Counted from the stretch's first letter, positions 8,790 through 16,152 are shown. The stretch: 43,876 bases of DNA from Candidatus Zixiibacteriota bacterium (GCA_030613505.1 JAUWLW010000026.1:1-43876); one strand, 5' to 3'. Numbers and translations: made by a program. The notes: generated from the letters alone by a model not told the origin.

Positions 8790-9734
8790 TTAGTTAAACA
8801 ACGCCCTCACCCGGCCGAGGGAGCAGGGCCAAACCGCGGGGTTCGCCGCACGGAAATATTGAACGCGGTTATTAGCCGTATCCGCAACGTAAATACGCTG
8901 GCTTTTTGAAATAGCCAAGCCTTCCGGGTAAACGAACTTTCCATTGCCGCTACCATATCCACCAAACGACCCGAGGTGTTTTCCTGTTAGCGCGAAATAG
9001 TGTACTAAGGACCGGCCGTTCTCGGAAACGAAAACTTTTTCCTTTATACCTACGTCCCACGTTTCACTAAGGACCCCAACGCCTATATGGCGCAGGAAAC
9101 CTCCGGACGCGGTAAAGACCGATACCCGGTTGTTCGGTGATGCGTCAGCAACATAAACTTCGCCGTTTGGAGCGATACCTATCCCCTGGGGCGCGGAGAA
9201 CTGCCCGTTACCGGACCCTTTTGAACCCCACTTCCCCAGGAACGACCCTGTTGCCGTGAAGTACTGAACACGGTAGCCCCATTCAACAACGTAGACATTA
9301 CCATTTGAAGCGATGGCTACATCCCGGGGACTTTCAAACTGCCCATTTCCAGAACCGGGCGAGCCCCATTTGCCGAGGAACGAACCCGTCGGCGTGAAGT
9401 ATTGGATGCGGTCGTTCCCGCTATCCGTAACGTACACGTTGCCGTTTGGGGCGACGGCAACACTTGTGGGGTGCCAGAATTGGCCGTTGCCCGAACCGAA
9501 GGCACCCCATTTACCTAAGAACGAACCAGTTGCGTTGAAGTACTGGATACGGTCGTTCCCACCATCCGCTACGTAAATGTTGGCATTCGGGGAAATAGCA
9601 ATCCCTGGAGGCCCATCGAATTGCCCGTTGCCCGAACCGAAGCCACCCCATTTGCCTTCGTAAACGTAAGTACAACCTAAAACGGCTGCCGCGACCGCAG
9701 ACGCTCCCATTACGTAAAACGTTATCCTTCTCAT
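8790..9734 (-). CDS. Lipoprotein made of NHL repeats with C-terminal SLGRVRALF motif
   Basis: 314 aa exported protein. The signal peptide ends in VLGC (Cys21), a good lipobox. The rest is about six NHL-type beta-propeller repeats of roughly 40-45 residues, with the pattern KWGxxGSGNGQF...P...A...NGNVYVxDxGNxRxQYF. NHL propellers bind proteins or sugars; no partner can be named. The last residues read AVWPCSLGRVRALFN, matching the end of the protein at 15058-15885 (AVAPASLGKVKALFR). The last few residues lie outside the propeller repeats, so they may be a tag. The ATG at 9734 has AAGGAG 6-7 nt upstream. Codon use is less GC-rich than in the core genes. Confidence 0.88.
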   Translation of the reverse strand: MRRITFYVMGASAVAAAVLGCTYVYEGKWGGFGSGNGQFDGPPGIAISPNANIYVADGGNDRIQYFNATGSFLGKWGAFGSGNGQFWHPTSVAVAPNGNVYVTDSGNDRIQYFTPTGSFLGKWGSPGSGNGQFESPRDVAIASNGNVYVVEWGYRVQYFTATGSFLGKWGSKGSGNGQFSAPQGIGIAPNGEVYVADASPNNRVSVFTASGGFLRHIGVGVLSETWDVGIKEKVFVSENGRSLVHYFALTGKHLGSFGGYGSGNGKFVYPEGLAISKSQRIYVADTANNRVQYFRAANPAVWPCSLGRVRALFN

Positions 9735-9790
9735 CTCGCGCTCCTTTTCATAAAGAGGTTACATATACACGATAACGTTTATTAAACTCT

Positions 9791-9844
9791 CCCGCCGACC
9801 GCGCGCCGCGGGTTCTCAAGGTCGGCGGGCCCGAGACCCGCGGC
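9791..9844. other. Two interleaved inverted repeats (possible pseudoknot or switch)
   Basis: Stem A pairs 9791-9800 with 9820-9829 (10 bp, perfect). Stem B pairs 9805-9817 with 9833-9844 (12 bp, one bulge). The arms alternate A, B, A', B', so the two stems form either a pseudoknot or two mutually exclusive hairpins. It lies 57 nt upstream of the NHL lipoprotein gene. No T-run follows it on either strand. Confidence 0.6.
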
Positions 9845-9921
9845 CGGCTTACGGCATGAGACTACGAGCGACCGCCCTACCTTAACCTTTTTTGTTACAT
9901 TTCATCGAAGCCGGGACTAAA

Positions 9922-10272
9922 CTACGACGGAAGGTTTACTTTTATTTGCTTACGGTTCGGGAAACGCTCACCAACTAAGGGTTCGAGTATCTCCCCCAAA
10001 TACGCTTCTATCCCATCCCGATAAACCGGCGGTACCGAAGCCCAAGTAACGTAGAGACCAAAGTGTTTATACGCCTGTATATCTTTATCTTTTAGGTGAG
10101 CTTTAAACCTATCGCGAATGACGCCTTGTCCGACGCGGACAGTGGCTGGTTGGTCGCCTCCGTGCCAAATAATATAGACGCCTTCCATATCATCAAAATG
10201 TTCATGTTTAAGGTTCAAGGAATCCAAAGGACACCAAACGTCGCCCTTACATTTATTCCAGGTTAGCCGCAT
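9922..10272 (-). CDS. GIY-YIG-like small protein
   Basis: 116 aa from the ATG at 10272, with a GGTGAG-type ribosome site 8 nt upstream; an in-frame GTG at 10281 is possible but too close to that site. The sequence has the order of motifs of the GIY-YIG nuclease fold: GVYIIW near residue 30, VRVGQG about 12 residues on, an Arg in IRDRFKAH, and a Glu in GIEAYLGEIL, then ERFPNRK. The second motif is VGQG rather than YIG, so activity may be altered. Such domains occur in DNA repair and mobile endonucleases. It sits alone in an AT-richer stretch of orphan genes. Assignment is from motifs only. Confidence 0.6.
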   Translation of the reverse strand: MRLTWNKCKGDVWCPLDSLNLKHEHFDDMEGVYIIWHGGDQPATVRVGQGVIRDRFKAHLKDKDIQAYKHFGLYVTWASVPPVYRDGIEAYLGEILEPLVGERFPNRKQIKVNLPS

Positions 10273-10453
10273 TTCGTTCACTCACCCTCTAACTGCCACG
10301 ACCCGGTTACCTACAAACGTATCGAAATCCTAACTACTCATCAACGCAGGGTACTTTTAACCGCCGTTGGGCGTCAACGCGCCGGCCCCTTATTAAAAAC
10401 AAACCCGTTTCGCTAACGCTCCCGGTATTAGTTATTTTTCAGTTTTTTTTAAA

Positions 10454-10618
10454 TCACCTTTCGCCCGTACCTCGGCACGATTGGCAAGTTCCAGTACCTT
10501 GACACCAAGTACACGGTTTTTCGCTCGGTGTACCAAAGCCTGGGTAACCCTCTTTACCTGAACCGGCGCAGTACTTACAACGCCCCGTACCATTACAATC
10601 AGCGCACTTCTGACCCAT
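10454..10618 (-). CDS. Mini zinc-finger protein with four CxxCxGxG motifs
   Basis: 54 aa from an ATG with AAGGAG 7 nt upstream. The protein is almost entirely four copies of the DnaJ-type cysteine motif: CADCNGTG, CKYCAGSG, CTWCQGTG and CQSCRGTG. Two copies lie on each side of a 13-residue linker (KEGYPGFGTPSEK). The spacing suggests two zinc ions, as in the central zinc-binding domain of DnaJ/Hsp40, but there is no J domain or substrate domain. Stand-alone versions occur as small zinc proteins; the role here is unknown. A longer open frame overlaps it in another frame but has no family resemblance. Confidence 0.8.
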   Translation of the reverse strand: MGQKCADCNGTGRCKYCAGSGKEGYPGFGTPSEKPCTWCQGTGTCQSCRGTGER

Positions 10619-10716
10619 TTCGTTCTCCTTTCACACTGTGGCCATTTAATCCCGGGTTCGAAACCAAGCGGTACTCCTACGGTTAATACGCGTCGCATTA
10701 ACGGGATATTAGTATA

Positions 10717-11214
10717 CTAAAACCCTATTTTTTCGATTCGGTCCTTACCTAGGAAACGCTCCAACCTTTTATGATAAAACCTGTATATTACGTCGTATAG
10801 GTAATCGAAAAACCTTGTGTGACTTTCTTCGGTCCCGTCTAAGAGGAAAGTATCTTTCCCCTCGTCCAGTCGGACTTCATAAATCCCAGACCCATAAGGT
10901 TTCTCTCTGAATATTAGATGTATTAAACTGGTAGGCCGCGGGGTAATAACGTTGGGTTTGATTAACGTCAATAATACACCTATATGCCAACGCGCGTCTT
11001 CCTCCATGGTGAGGGCGCCGAACGTAGTGTATTCTTCATTAGAGTCATACTCTCCACTCATAGGCCGGACTTTAACCGCTTCCGGCGGGGCCTCTAAGTA
11101 ATTAAGGAATTTATTTAAAACGTCCGCTGCGAAAGTTGATACTTCGTTACTTTTATTAAAATATCCTTCGTGACTTTCCCAAAAAGCGTTTACGATCTCT
11201 TCGTATCTAGCCAT
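10717..11214 (-). CDS. Hypothetical cytoplasmic protein
   Basis: 165 aa, family not recognised. It has no signal peptide or membrane segment and is rich in aromatic and charged residues (AFWESHEGYFNK, YLYDVIYRFYHKRLERF), so it is probably a soluble mixed alpha/beta protein. The ATG at 11214 has a weak GAAGGGA upstream. Codon use is more AT-rich than that of the core genes nearby. It may be transcribed with the mini zinc-finger gene 98 nt downstream, but no shared promoter was read. Confidence 0.65.
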   Translation of the reverse strand: MARYEEIVNAFWESHEGYFNKSNEVSTFAADVLNKFLNYLEAPPEAVKVRPMSGEYDSNEEYTTFGALTMEEDARWHIGVLLTLIKPNVITPRPTSLIHLIFREKPYGSGIYEVRLDEGKDTFLLDGTEESHTRFFDYLYDVIYRFYHKRLERFLGKDRIEKIGF

Positions 11215-11406
11215 AAGAAACCATCCCTTCTAGAAAATGAAGATCCACCATTACTTTGTTTATGCGCTTCCAGTTCGTGACGACGCCCGTCGCCTATTAC
11301 ATCCGCGTATTTTTTATTTTTTACTTAGTTAACGAACTCCGCGTATTTCTTATTCGACTGGTATTCACACAAAACCGCTTCCTTGCCTTTCCTAGCCGCC
11401 CCCAAC

Positions 11407-11456
11407 AAAAAAGCCCGACGCCTCCCGCTCATTTCTAAGAGCTGTTCGCGTCGGGT
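11407..11456 (-). terminator. Large branched terminator
   Basis: An 8-bp perfect stem (11414-11421 with 11448-11455) encloses a smaller 4-bp stem. On the minus strand it is followed by six T residues (11412-11407). It is either a second terminator after trxA or the 3' end of a short RNA. Confidence 0.65.
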
Positions 11457-11526
11457 CCTTTTCGGTCGCTTCATAATCTCTCGCTTTCCCTCCGAAAAGA
11501 TAGCATAACGTCGGCCGGTTTGGTAT

Positions 11527-11557
11527 AAAAAACACCCGCCGCTCAAGCAGCGACGGG
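11527..11557 (-). terminator. Terminator of trxA
   Basis: A 9-bp stem (11535-11543 with 11549-11557; one G-U pair on the minus strand) is followed on that strand by six T residues (11532-11527). It lies 45 nt past the trxA stop. Confidence 0.8.
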
Positions 11558-11601
11558 ATTGTTGCTACCCTGTTTTCGCGGCGCCGCGGCCTGGCCGCGC
11601 C

Positions 11602-11928
11602 CTATTTCACCTTATCCACGAACTCCTGGATGGTCTCCTTGGAGACCGCGCCGACCATCTTCTCGGCCACCTGGCCCCCCTTGAATATGAGCAGCGTCGG
11701 GATGGAGCGGATGCCGTACTTGGACGCGATGGAGGGGTGCTCGTCGACGTTGACCCTGCCGACCTTGACCGCCTCCGCGTTGTCTTTCGCGATCTCCGCG
11801 ACCGCCGGCTCGATCATCTTGCACGGCATGCACCATTCGGCCCATAAGTCGATGAGGACCGGTTTATCCGATTGCAAGACCTCGGCCTCGAAGTTGCCTT
11901 CCGTGAACTCGTGCATGTTCTCCGCCAT
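11602..11928 (-). CDS. trxA: Thioredoxin
   Basis: 108 aa, full length for thioredoxin. It is a cytoplasmic disulfide reductase fold with redox cysteines in WAEWCMPCK (Cys33, Cys36) and the cis-proline loop IRSIPTLLIFKGG. Met replaces the usual Gly in the WCGPC motif; changes at this spot tune redox potential in the family. The start at 11928 is chosen for AGGAGG 9 nt upstream; an upstream in-frame Met would add 15 unrelated residues. Single-gene transcript with a strong promoter (11991-12019) and terminator (11527-11557). Confidence 0.93.
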   Translation of the reverse strand: MAENMHEFTEGNFEAEVLQSDKPVLIDLWAEWCMPCKMIEPAVAEIAKDNAEAVKVGRVNVDEHPSIASKYGIRSIPTLLIFKGGQVAEKMVGAVSKETIQEFVDKVK

Positions 11929-11990
11929 ACGTACGGACCTCCTGAGCGGCGCCGAACCGATTATCATTCCCAATTGTGGGGGGGCGTATA

Positions 11991-12019
11991 TGATAAGTTA
12001 AGCGGGGGTTCCGTGTCAA
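11991..12019 (-). promoter_or_regulatory. Promoter of trxA
   Basis: On the minus strand TTGACA (12019-12014), a 17-nt spacer and TTATCA (11996-11991), or TATCAT with an 18-nt spacer. The same arrangement occurs at dnaN. Confidence 0.7.
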
Positions 12020-12106
12020 CCTCTTAATGGGCGGGCCCCCCCCCCCCCCCCCCCGGCCCCCCCGCCCCCCCCCCCCGCCCCCGCCGTGTCAACCTCTTAA
12101 TGGGCG
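12011..12106. repeat. 23-bp direct repeat flanking a C-homopolymer tract
   Basis: The same 23 bases, beginning CCGTGTCAACCTC, occur at 12011-12033 and 12084-12106. Between them is an almost pure C stretch broken by a few G. The left copy carries the -35 box of the trxA promoter. The tract length may be unreliable because assemblies handle homopolymers poorly. Confidence 0.85.
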
Positions 12107-12201
12107 CCCCCCCTCCCGCCCCGCCGTTACAACTTGGGTTGAGGGCGCCCCGGCCGTATGTTAAACTGCGCCGGTTTAATTACCCCAAGGATATCAACCA
12201 G

Positions 12202-14418
12202 TTGCGTCGCTTAAGAGAATTGAAAGCTTTCGTATCGCGCAGGCCCGCGCTGGCCGCGGCCGTCGTTTTGGCGGTCCTGTACGTCGTCGTCGTCTCGGTA
12301 AAATTGTACCACTGGGCACCCGGCGCGTACTTCACCTCGGACCCCGCTTTCCGCTTCCGCTACATGCAGACGTTCGCGGCCGGCGAAACGGTCCCGGCGC
12401 TGGACCGCGCCGCGCAGTGGCCGGAGGGCGTCGACACCGCGCGGTCCTTCTTCCTCACCCAGGACGCCTTCGTCGGCCTCTCGTACCGGCTGCTGGGGCC
12501 GCTGGTGCGCGGCGTCCCCCCCTTAAATTTCCTCCGGTGGCACGTCTCGCTCTGGAGCAGCCTTACGCTCTTCGTCGTATATTTATGGGCGCGGCGCGCG
12601 TTCGGCTCGCGGCGGGGGGCGCTGCTCGCGGCGCTGGTGTACGCCCTCGCTTTACCCATATACTTGCGGACGTGCGGGAATTACCTCCGCGAGGACTTCG
12701 TCCTCCCCGTATTATTTTTCGCGCTGTACTGCCAGGCGAGGGTAGTGCAGGGAGGGGGATGGCGCTGGTTCGCCGGCGCCGCGGCGGCCTTCGCGCTCGC
12801 CCTGGTGAGCTGGCACGCGTCGTCTTTCCTTTATTTCTTCGCGACGCTGCCGCTGGCCGCGGCCGCGCTGGCATCCAACGAGACGAAGAACGTAGGCCGG
12901 GGCGCGGCCGCGCTGGTAGTCGCCGCGGCCGTCGCGTACCTGCACCCGGCGTTGCGCGAGAAGGTCTTCCTGGCGTCGCCGTCCTTCGCGCTCGCCGTCG
13001 CGGCGACCGCGGGCGCGCTGGTCGCGTGGCGGTGGCGGCTGAAATGGTGGCAGCGGGTCGCCGCGCTCGGTATATTCTTCGCCGCCGCCTACGGCCTGGC
13101 GCGACCCTTCGCGGCCGCGGCCGAGTACTCCCACATCTACACGATGATATTTTACAAAATCCGGTACCTGGGGATTAAACCGGCCGACCCGACTGCGCTG
13201 CCGCTCGCCGCGCGCGAGATATGGACCGGCCCGGCGGACTCGCCGTCGCTCGCGGCCGCGGCCGTACTCTTGGGGCCGCCGCTCGTCGTCGCCGGGGCGC
13301 CGCTCGTCCGGAATTTCAAAAAATTTGCCCGCGGCTTCGCGACGCCGGCCGGCTATCTCGGCGCCGCGACGTTGGCCTTCTTCGTCGTCTTCGGCCTGCT
13401 CTACGCCGGCTACACCCGCTTCAGCGTCGTCTTCATCTTCTTCGTCGCCGTCTTCGCCGCCGGCTACGGCGGCCTGGTGAGGAATCGCCGCGCGCTCGCC
13501 TGGCTGCTGATACCCGCCGTAATCGTTCCGCTCGAGGCGGCTAAGGCGTTCCGCTACGAGTATCGGCCCTGGCCGTGGACGTCGCTCCTAAAGGCCGCGG
13601 CCGAATCGGAGAGCGGCTACGCCACCAACGTCGGCGACGAGGAGTGGCGCCTTATAAGGTGGTTCGGCAATTTACCCGACCGCGCCGAAACCGCGGCCCT
13701 CGCGCCCATCGCCGCGTCGGCGACGCTCTTGACGTACGCCGGCACGCCCATCGTCCTCCACCCCATCTACGAGGCGCCGGGGATGCGCGCCAAGGTCGAC
13801 GAATGCTGGCGGGCAATATTCGAGGAAGAGGAGGACTTCTACCGCGTGTGCGAGAAGTACGACGTGACGTACGTGGCGTACCACGCCGCCTTCGTCATGA
13901 ACCGTGGCCCCGCCTCCATCCGCTACACCCGCGCCGTAACCGAAGTCCCCGTTGATTCCTGCGCGTACCTGATGCAATTCGAGCCGGCGAAACTCGAGCA
14001 CTTCACGCCCGTCTTCGAGACCGTATCGTGGCGGGTCTTCCTCGTCGGCGTACCCGGCCGCGAGGCGCCGGGGCGCGGGCCGCCGTCGCCGCTGTTCACC
14101 GGGCCGGCCGCGGCCGGCGGCTTCTACGACGAAAACTTTACCGGCCGCGCGTACGCCGTCGTCGACGACGCGCTGGCGTACTACAACGACGGCGTCGAGC
14201 TGTACGACCGTAGGGAATTCGCCGCCGCCCGGGCCAAGTTCGTACCGGCGCTCGAGCTTTGTCCGCGGTTGGCCGGCGTTTGGGACGCGCTGGCCTGGCT
14301 CGAGCTCCAGGACGGCAACGCCCGCGCAGCGGCCTACGCCGCCGAACAGGCCCTCGCGCTCGACCCCTACGACGACGCCGCGCTGGAGGCGCTCGCAATG
14401 CTGCGAGGCGAACGATAA
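12202..14418 (+). CDS. STT3-like GT-C membrane glycosyltransferase with TPR tail
   Basis: About 738 aa. Some ten or more membrane segments follow a short basic N-terminus. The first outside loop has SDPAFRFRYMQTF followed by AAQWPEG, like the acidic loop and the xxPEG phrase of STT3 oligosaccharyltransferases; GNYLREDF may be the second acidic motif. After the membrane part comes a soluble domain, and the last 60 residues (YYNDGVELYDRREFAAARAKF onward) are a TPR pair. Inferred role: moving a glycan from a polyprenyl carrier on the outer face of the membrane. I prefer the TTG at 12202, with AAGGA 10 nt upstream; an ATG at 12100 lies inside the C-rich repeat and has no ribosome site. It overlaps the next gene by one base (TAATG). 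Confidence 0.7.
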   Translation: MRRLRELKAFVSRRPALAAAVVLAVLYVVVVSVKLYHWAPGAYFTSDPAFRFRYMQTFAAGETVPALDRAAQWPEGVDTARSFFLTQDAFVGLSYRLLGPLVRGVPPLNFLRWHVSLWSSLTLFVVYLWARRAFGSRRGALLAALVYALALPIYLRTCGNYLREDFVLPVLFFALYCQARVVQGGGWRWFAGAAAAFALALVSWHASSFLYFFATLPLAAAALASNETKNVGRGAAALVVAAAVAYLHPALREKVFLASPSFALAVAATAGALVAWRWRLKWWQRVAALGIFFAAAYGLARPFAAAAEYSHIYTMIFYKIRYLGIKPADPTALPLAAREIWTGPADSPSLAAAAVLLGPPLVVAGAPLVRNFKKFARGFATPAGYLGAATLAFFVVFGLLYAGYTRFSVVFIFFVAVFAAGYGGLVRNRRALAWLLIPAVIVPLEAAKAFRYEYRPWPWTSLLKAAAESESGYATNVGDEEWRLIRWFGNLPDRAETAALAPIAASATLLTYAGTPIVLHPIYEAPGMRAKVDECWRAIFEEEEDFYRVCEKYDVTYVAYHAAFVMNRGPASIRYTRAVTEVPVDSCAYLMQFEPAKLEHFTPVFETVSWRVFLVGVPGREAPGRGPPSPLFTGPAAAGGFYDENFTGRAYAVVDDALAYYNDGVELYDRREFAAARAKFVPALELCPRLAGVWDALAWLELQDGNARAAAYAAEQALALDPYDDAALEALAMLRGER

Positions 14419-15011
14419 TGCTGGACCTCGTCGTCGGCATCGACCGGGCGCTCTTCGCCCTGATAAACCAGACGCTAGCCTGGCCGCCGCTGGACGGCGT
14501 CTTCCTCGTCATAACCCATAAATATTTTTACCTCGGCGCCGGCATCCTCACGGCGATATACCTGCCGGCGCGGTACCGGCGGCCGGGGCTGTATTGCGTA
14601 ATCGCCGCGGCCGTGGCGGTGGGCCTCTCGGACGTGACCGCGGTCCGCCTCCTCAAGCCGCTCTTCGCCCGGGCCAGGCCGCCGTTCGCGCTCGAGACGG
14701 TTCGCCTCCTCCTGCCGCACCAGGCACCGTCGCCGGCGTTCCCCTCGGCCCACGCGGCGAACACTTTCGCCTTCGCCTTCGTCGTCTTCACGGAGTACAA
14801 GCGCGTCGGCGGGGCGCTCTTCGTCGTCGCGGCCTTCGTCTCGTACTCGCGCGTCTACGTCGGCGTCCATTACCCGCTGGACGCGGCCGGCGGCGCGATA
14901 TGGGGAATATTTGTCGGGATATGCGCGGTCTCGGGGCGGTTCTACCTGGGCACGTTCGCGCGGCGGTGGTGGTACCTGGGGAGGAGGCGAAGAAAAAACG
15001 GAAACGCATAA
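14418..15011 (+). CDS. PAP2-family polyprenyl diphosphate phosphatase
   Basis: 197 aa membrane phosphatase. All three motifs of the family are intact: KPLFARARP (KxxxxxxRP), PSAH (PSGH type) and SRVYVGVHYPLD (SRxxxxxHxxxD). About five membrane segments are visible. Members dephosphorylate undecaprenyl diphosphate and other lipid phosphates on the outer face of the membrane. Its start shares a base with the stop of the STT3-like gene, so the two are coupled. A transferase that releases a polyprenyl diphosphate and a phosphatase that recycles it would make sense together; this is inference. Confidence 0.9.
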   Translation: MLDLVVGIDRALFALINQTLAWPPLDGVFLVITHKYFYLGAGILTAIYLPARYRRPGLYCVIAAAVAVGLSDVTAVRLLKPLFARARPPFALETVRLLLPHQAPSPAFPSAHAANTFAFAFVVFTEYKRVGGALFVVAAFVSYSRVYVGVHYPLDAAGGAIWGIFVGICAVSGRFYLGTFARRWWYLGRRRRKNGNA

Positions 15012-15037
15012 AAAAGCCGCCTCGGAGGAGGCGGCTT
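15010..15037 (-). terminator. Terminator between convergent genes
   Basis: Stem GCCGCCTC/GAGGCGGC (15016-15023 with 15028-15035), with six T residues on the minus strand. It serves the secreted-protein gene at 15058-15885 and may also slow plus-strand transcripts. Confidence 0.75.
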
Positions 15038-15057
15038 GTCGTTCGGGAAAATACGCG

Positions 15058-15885
15058 TTACCGGAAAAGCGCTTTGACCTTTCCCAACGACGCCGGCGCG
15101 ACGGCGGTAGCGCCGCCGAGGTCGATCTGGTAGCACCACCCGTGGTCCGGGGCGGTTTTAATAAAACGCCAATAAGTAGTCCCGTAGGAAGGCGGGTAGC
15201 CCGGGCCGCACGTCGCGTCCTTGTCCGAATACATCACGGGAAAAGTCGAAACTAACGAACCTGCCCCGGTGTAAATGTAGGCGGCGGCTGTGCTACCGTA
15301 ACCCCCTTCGACTATTATATATTGACCGTGGCCGCCGTTAAAATACTCCGTAGCAGCGCTCAAAATACCTTCTACCGCGAACGAATTCACTATACTCCAC
15401 GCCCTCGTCATGCGATAGACGACGTGGTTCAGGCCGACGTAAATACACCGCCCACCGGGTATAAAAGCGTACTCGTCAAAGTACGGTTCGCGTTCGATTG
15501 ACTCTACCAAGAAGCCCGTCGACGTAGAGTACGTAAGAAGATAACCGAACGTGTCAAACGGGATAGAAACGTATCCCGTACCGAATACGCTGTGGTCCGC
15601 TCCGGTAGGTAAAATCCCAGGGCCAAACGGGAGATAACCGAGTCCGGTCCAGCCGGCCTTCGTCCCGTCCGGCGTGTACGCGATCAGGTAAAAGTTTTCG
15701 CCGTAATCGTACGTTACTATATACACGTAATCCGCGCCCCGGTACACGCCCACCGTCATTTCGGGAGGGTAATATACGTCCACTCTGAAGGAACTTATCA
15801 CCGACCCCACCTCGCCGTAAGCGGGCAGGGCCGTGACGGCCAACGCCGCCCCGACGGTTATTAACCTCATTAACCTCTTACCCAT
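15058..15885 (-). CDS. Secreted beta-rich protein with C-terminal SLGKVKALF motif
   Basis: 275 aa with a signal peptide (cleavage near AYG-EVGS) and no lipobox. The mature part is rich in Tyr, Gly and Thr with weak repeats (YVYIVTYDYG, FGYLLTYST, GQYIIVEGGYG), suggesting a beta-propeller or sandwich; no family is recognised. It ends in AVAPASLGKVKALFR, which matches the end of the NHL lipoprotein at 8790-9734. The ATG at 15885 has AGGAGG 8 nt upstream, while a GTG one codon earlier is too close to it. A promoter is at 15919-15947 and a terminator at 15010-15037, so it is a single-gene unit. Confidence 0.8.
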   Translation of the reverse strand: MGKRLMRLITVGAALAVTALPAYGEVGSVISSFRVDVYYPPEMTVGVYRGADYVYIVTYDYGENFYLIAYTPDGTKAGWTGLGYLPFGPGILPTGADHSVFGTGYVSIPFDTFGYLLTYSTSTGFLVESIEREPYFDEYAFIPGGRCIYVGLNHVVYRMTRAWSIVNSFAVEGILSAATEYFNGGHGQYIIVEGGYGSTAAAYIYTGAGSLVSTFPVMYSDKDATCGPGYPPSYGTTYWRFIKTAPDHGWCYQIDLGGATAVAPASLGKVKALFR

Positions 15886-15918
15886 CACAATAACCTCCTC
15901 TTTTTTACCTCTATTCTA

Positions 15919-15947
15919 ATTTTACTCCGCAGCCGCTTAAAAGTCAA
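15919..15947 (-). promoter_or_regulatory. Promoter of the secreted-protein gene
   Basis: On the minus strand TTGACT (15947-15942), a 17-nt spacer and TAAAAT (15924-15919), followed by the AGGAGG leader of the gene at 15885. Confidence 0.65.
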
Positions 15948-16113
15948 GTATGTTTTAAAAAACATTTCGGGATTATCTTCGCAACCCGTTTGCGGCAGCC
16001 TCCTCCTGAGAAAATAAAACAGGCCGCGCCCCGGATCTCGACCCATTCCTTCGCCATTGGGCCTATTCCGATTCGGGGCCATATCGAGGGAGGGAAAGAA
16101 CGCCACGTTTTTC

Positions 16114-16142
16114 TTGACTTAATCGCTAATTATTGCCAAAAT
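16114..16142 (+). promoter_or_regulatory. Possible promoter of the HEAT-repeat gene
   Basis: TTGACT (16114-16119), a 17-nt spacer and CAAAAT (16137-16142). The predicted transcript start near 16149 would leave almost no leader before the ATG at 16153, which lacks a ribosome site. Confidence 0.4.
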
Positions 16143-16152
16143 CGCGCCTAAG

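Noticed and set aside
10645-10690. tRNA-like T-arm (GGGTTCGAAACC) on the plus strand
   Set aside because: Only two or three base pairs form around the loop, and no acceptor, D or anticodon arm fits. It may be chance or an old remnant.
10432-10698. 88-codon open frame on the minus strand
   Set aside because: It overlaps the mini zinc-finger gene in another frame. Its protein has no family pattern, while the other frame gives four perfect CxxCxGxG motifs and a ribosome site.
11325-11474. Possible 49-residue basic protein (MKRPKRTRREQLLEM start)
   Set aside because: A terminator-like branched hairpin with a T-run falls inside the frame, the ribosome site is too far from the start codon, and no family is seen.
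15886-16106. Minus-strand 73-codon frame upstream of the secreted-protein gene
   Set aside because: It covers the promoter region, has no ribosome site and shows no family pattern.
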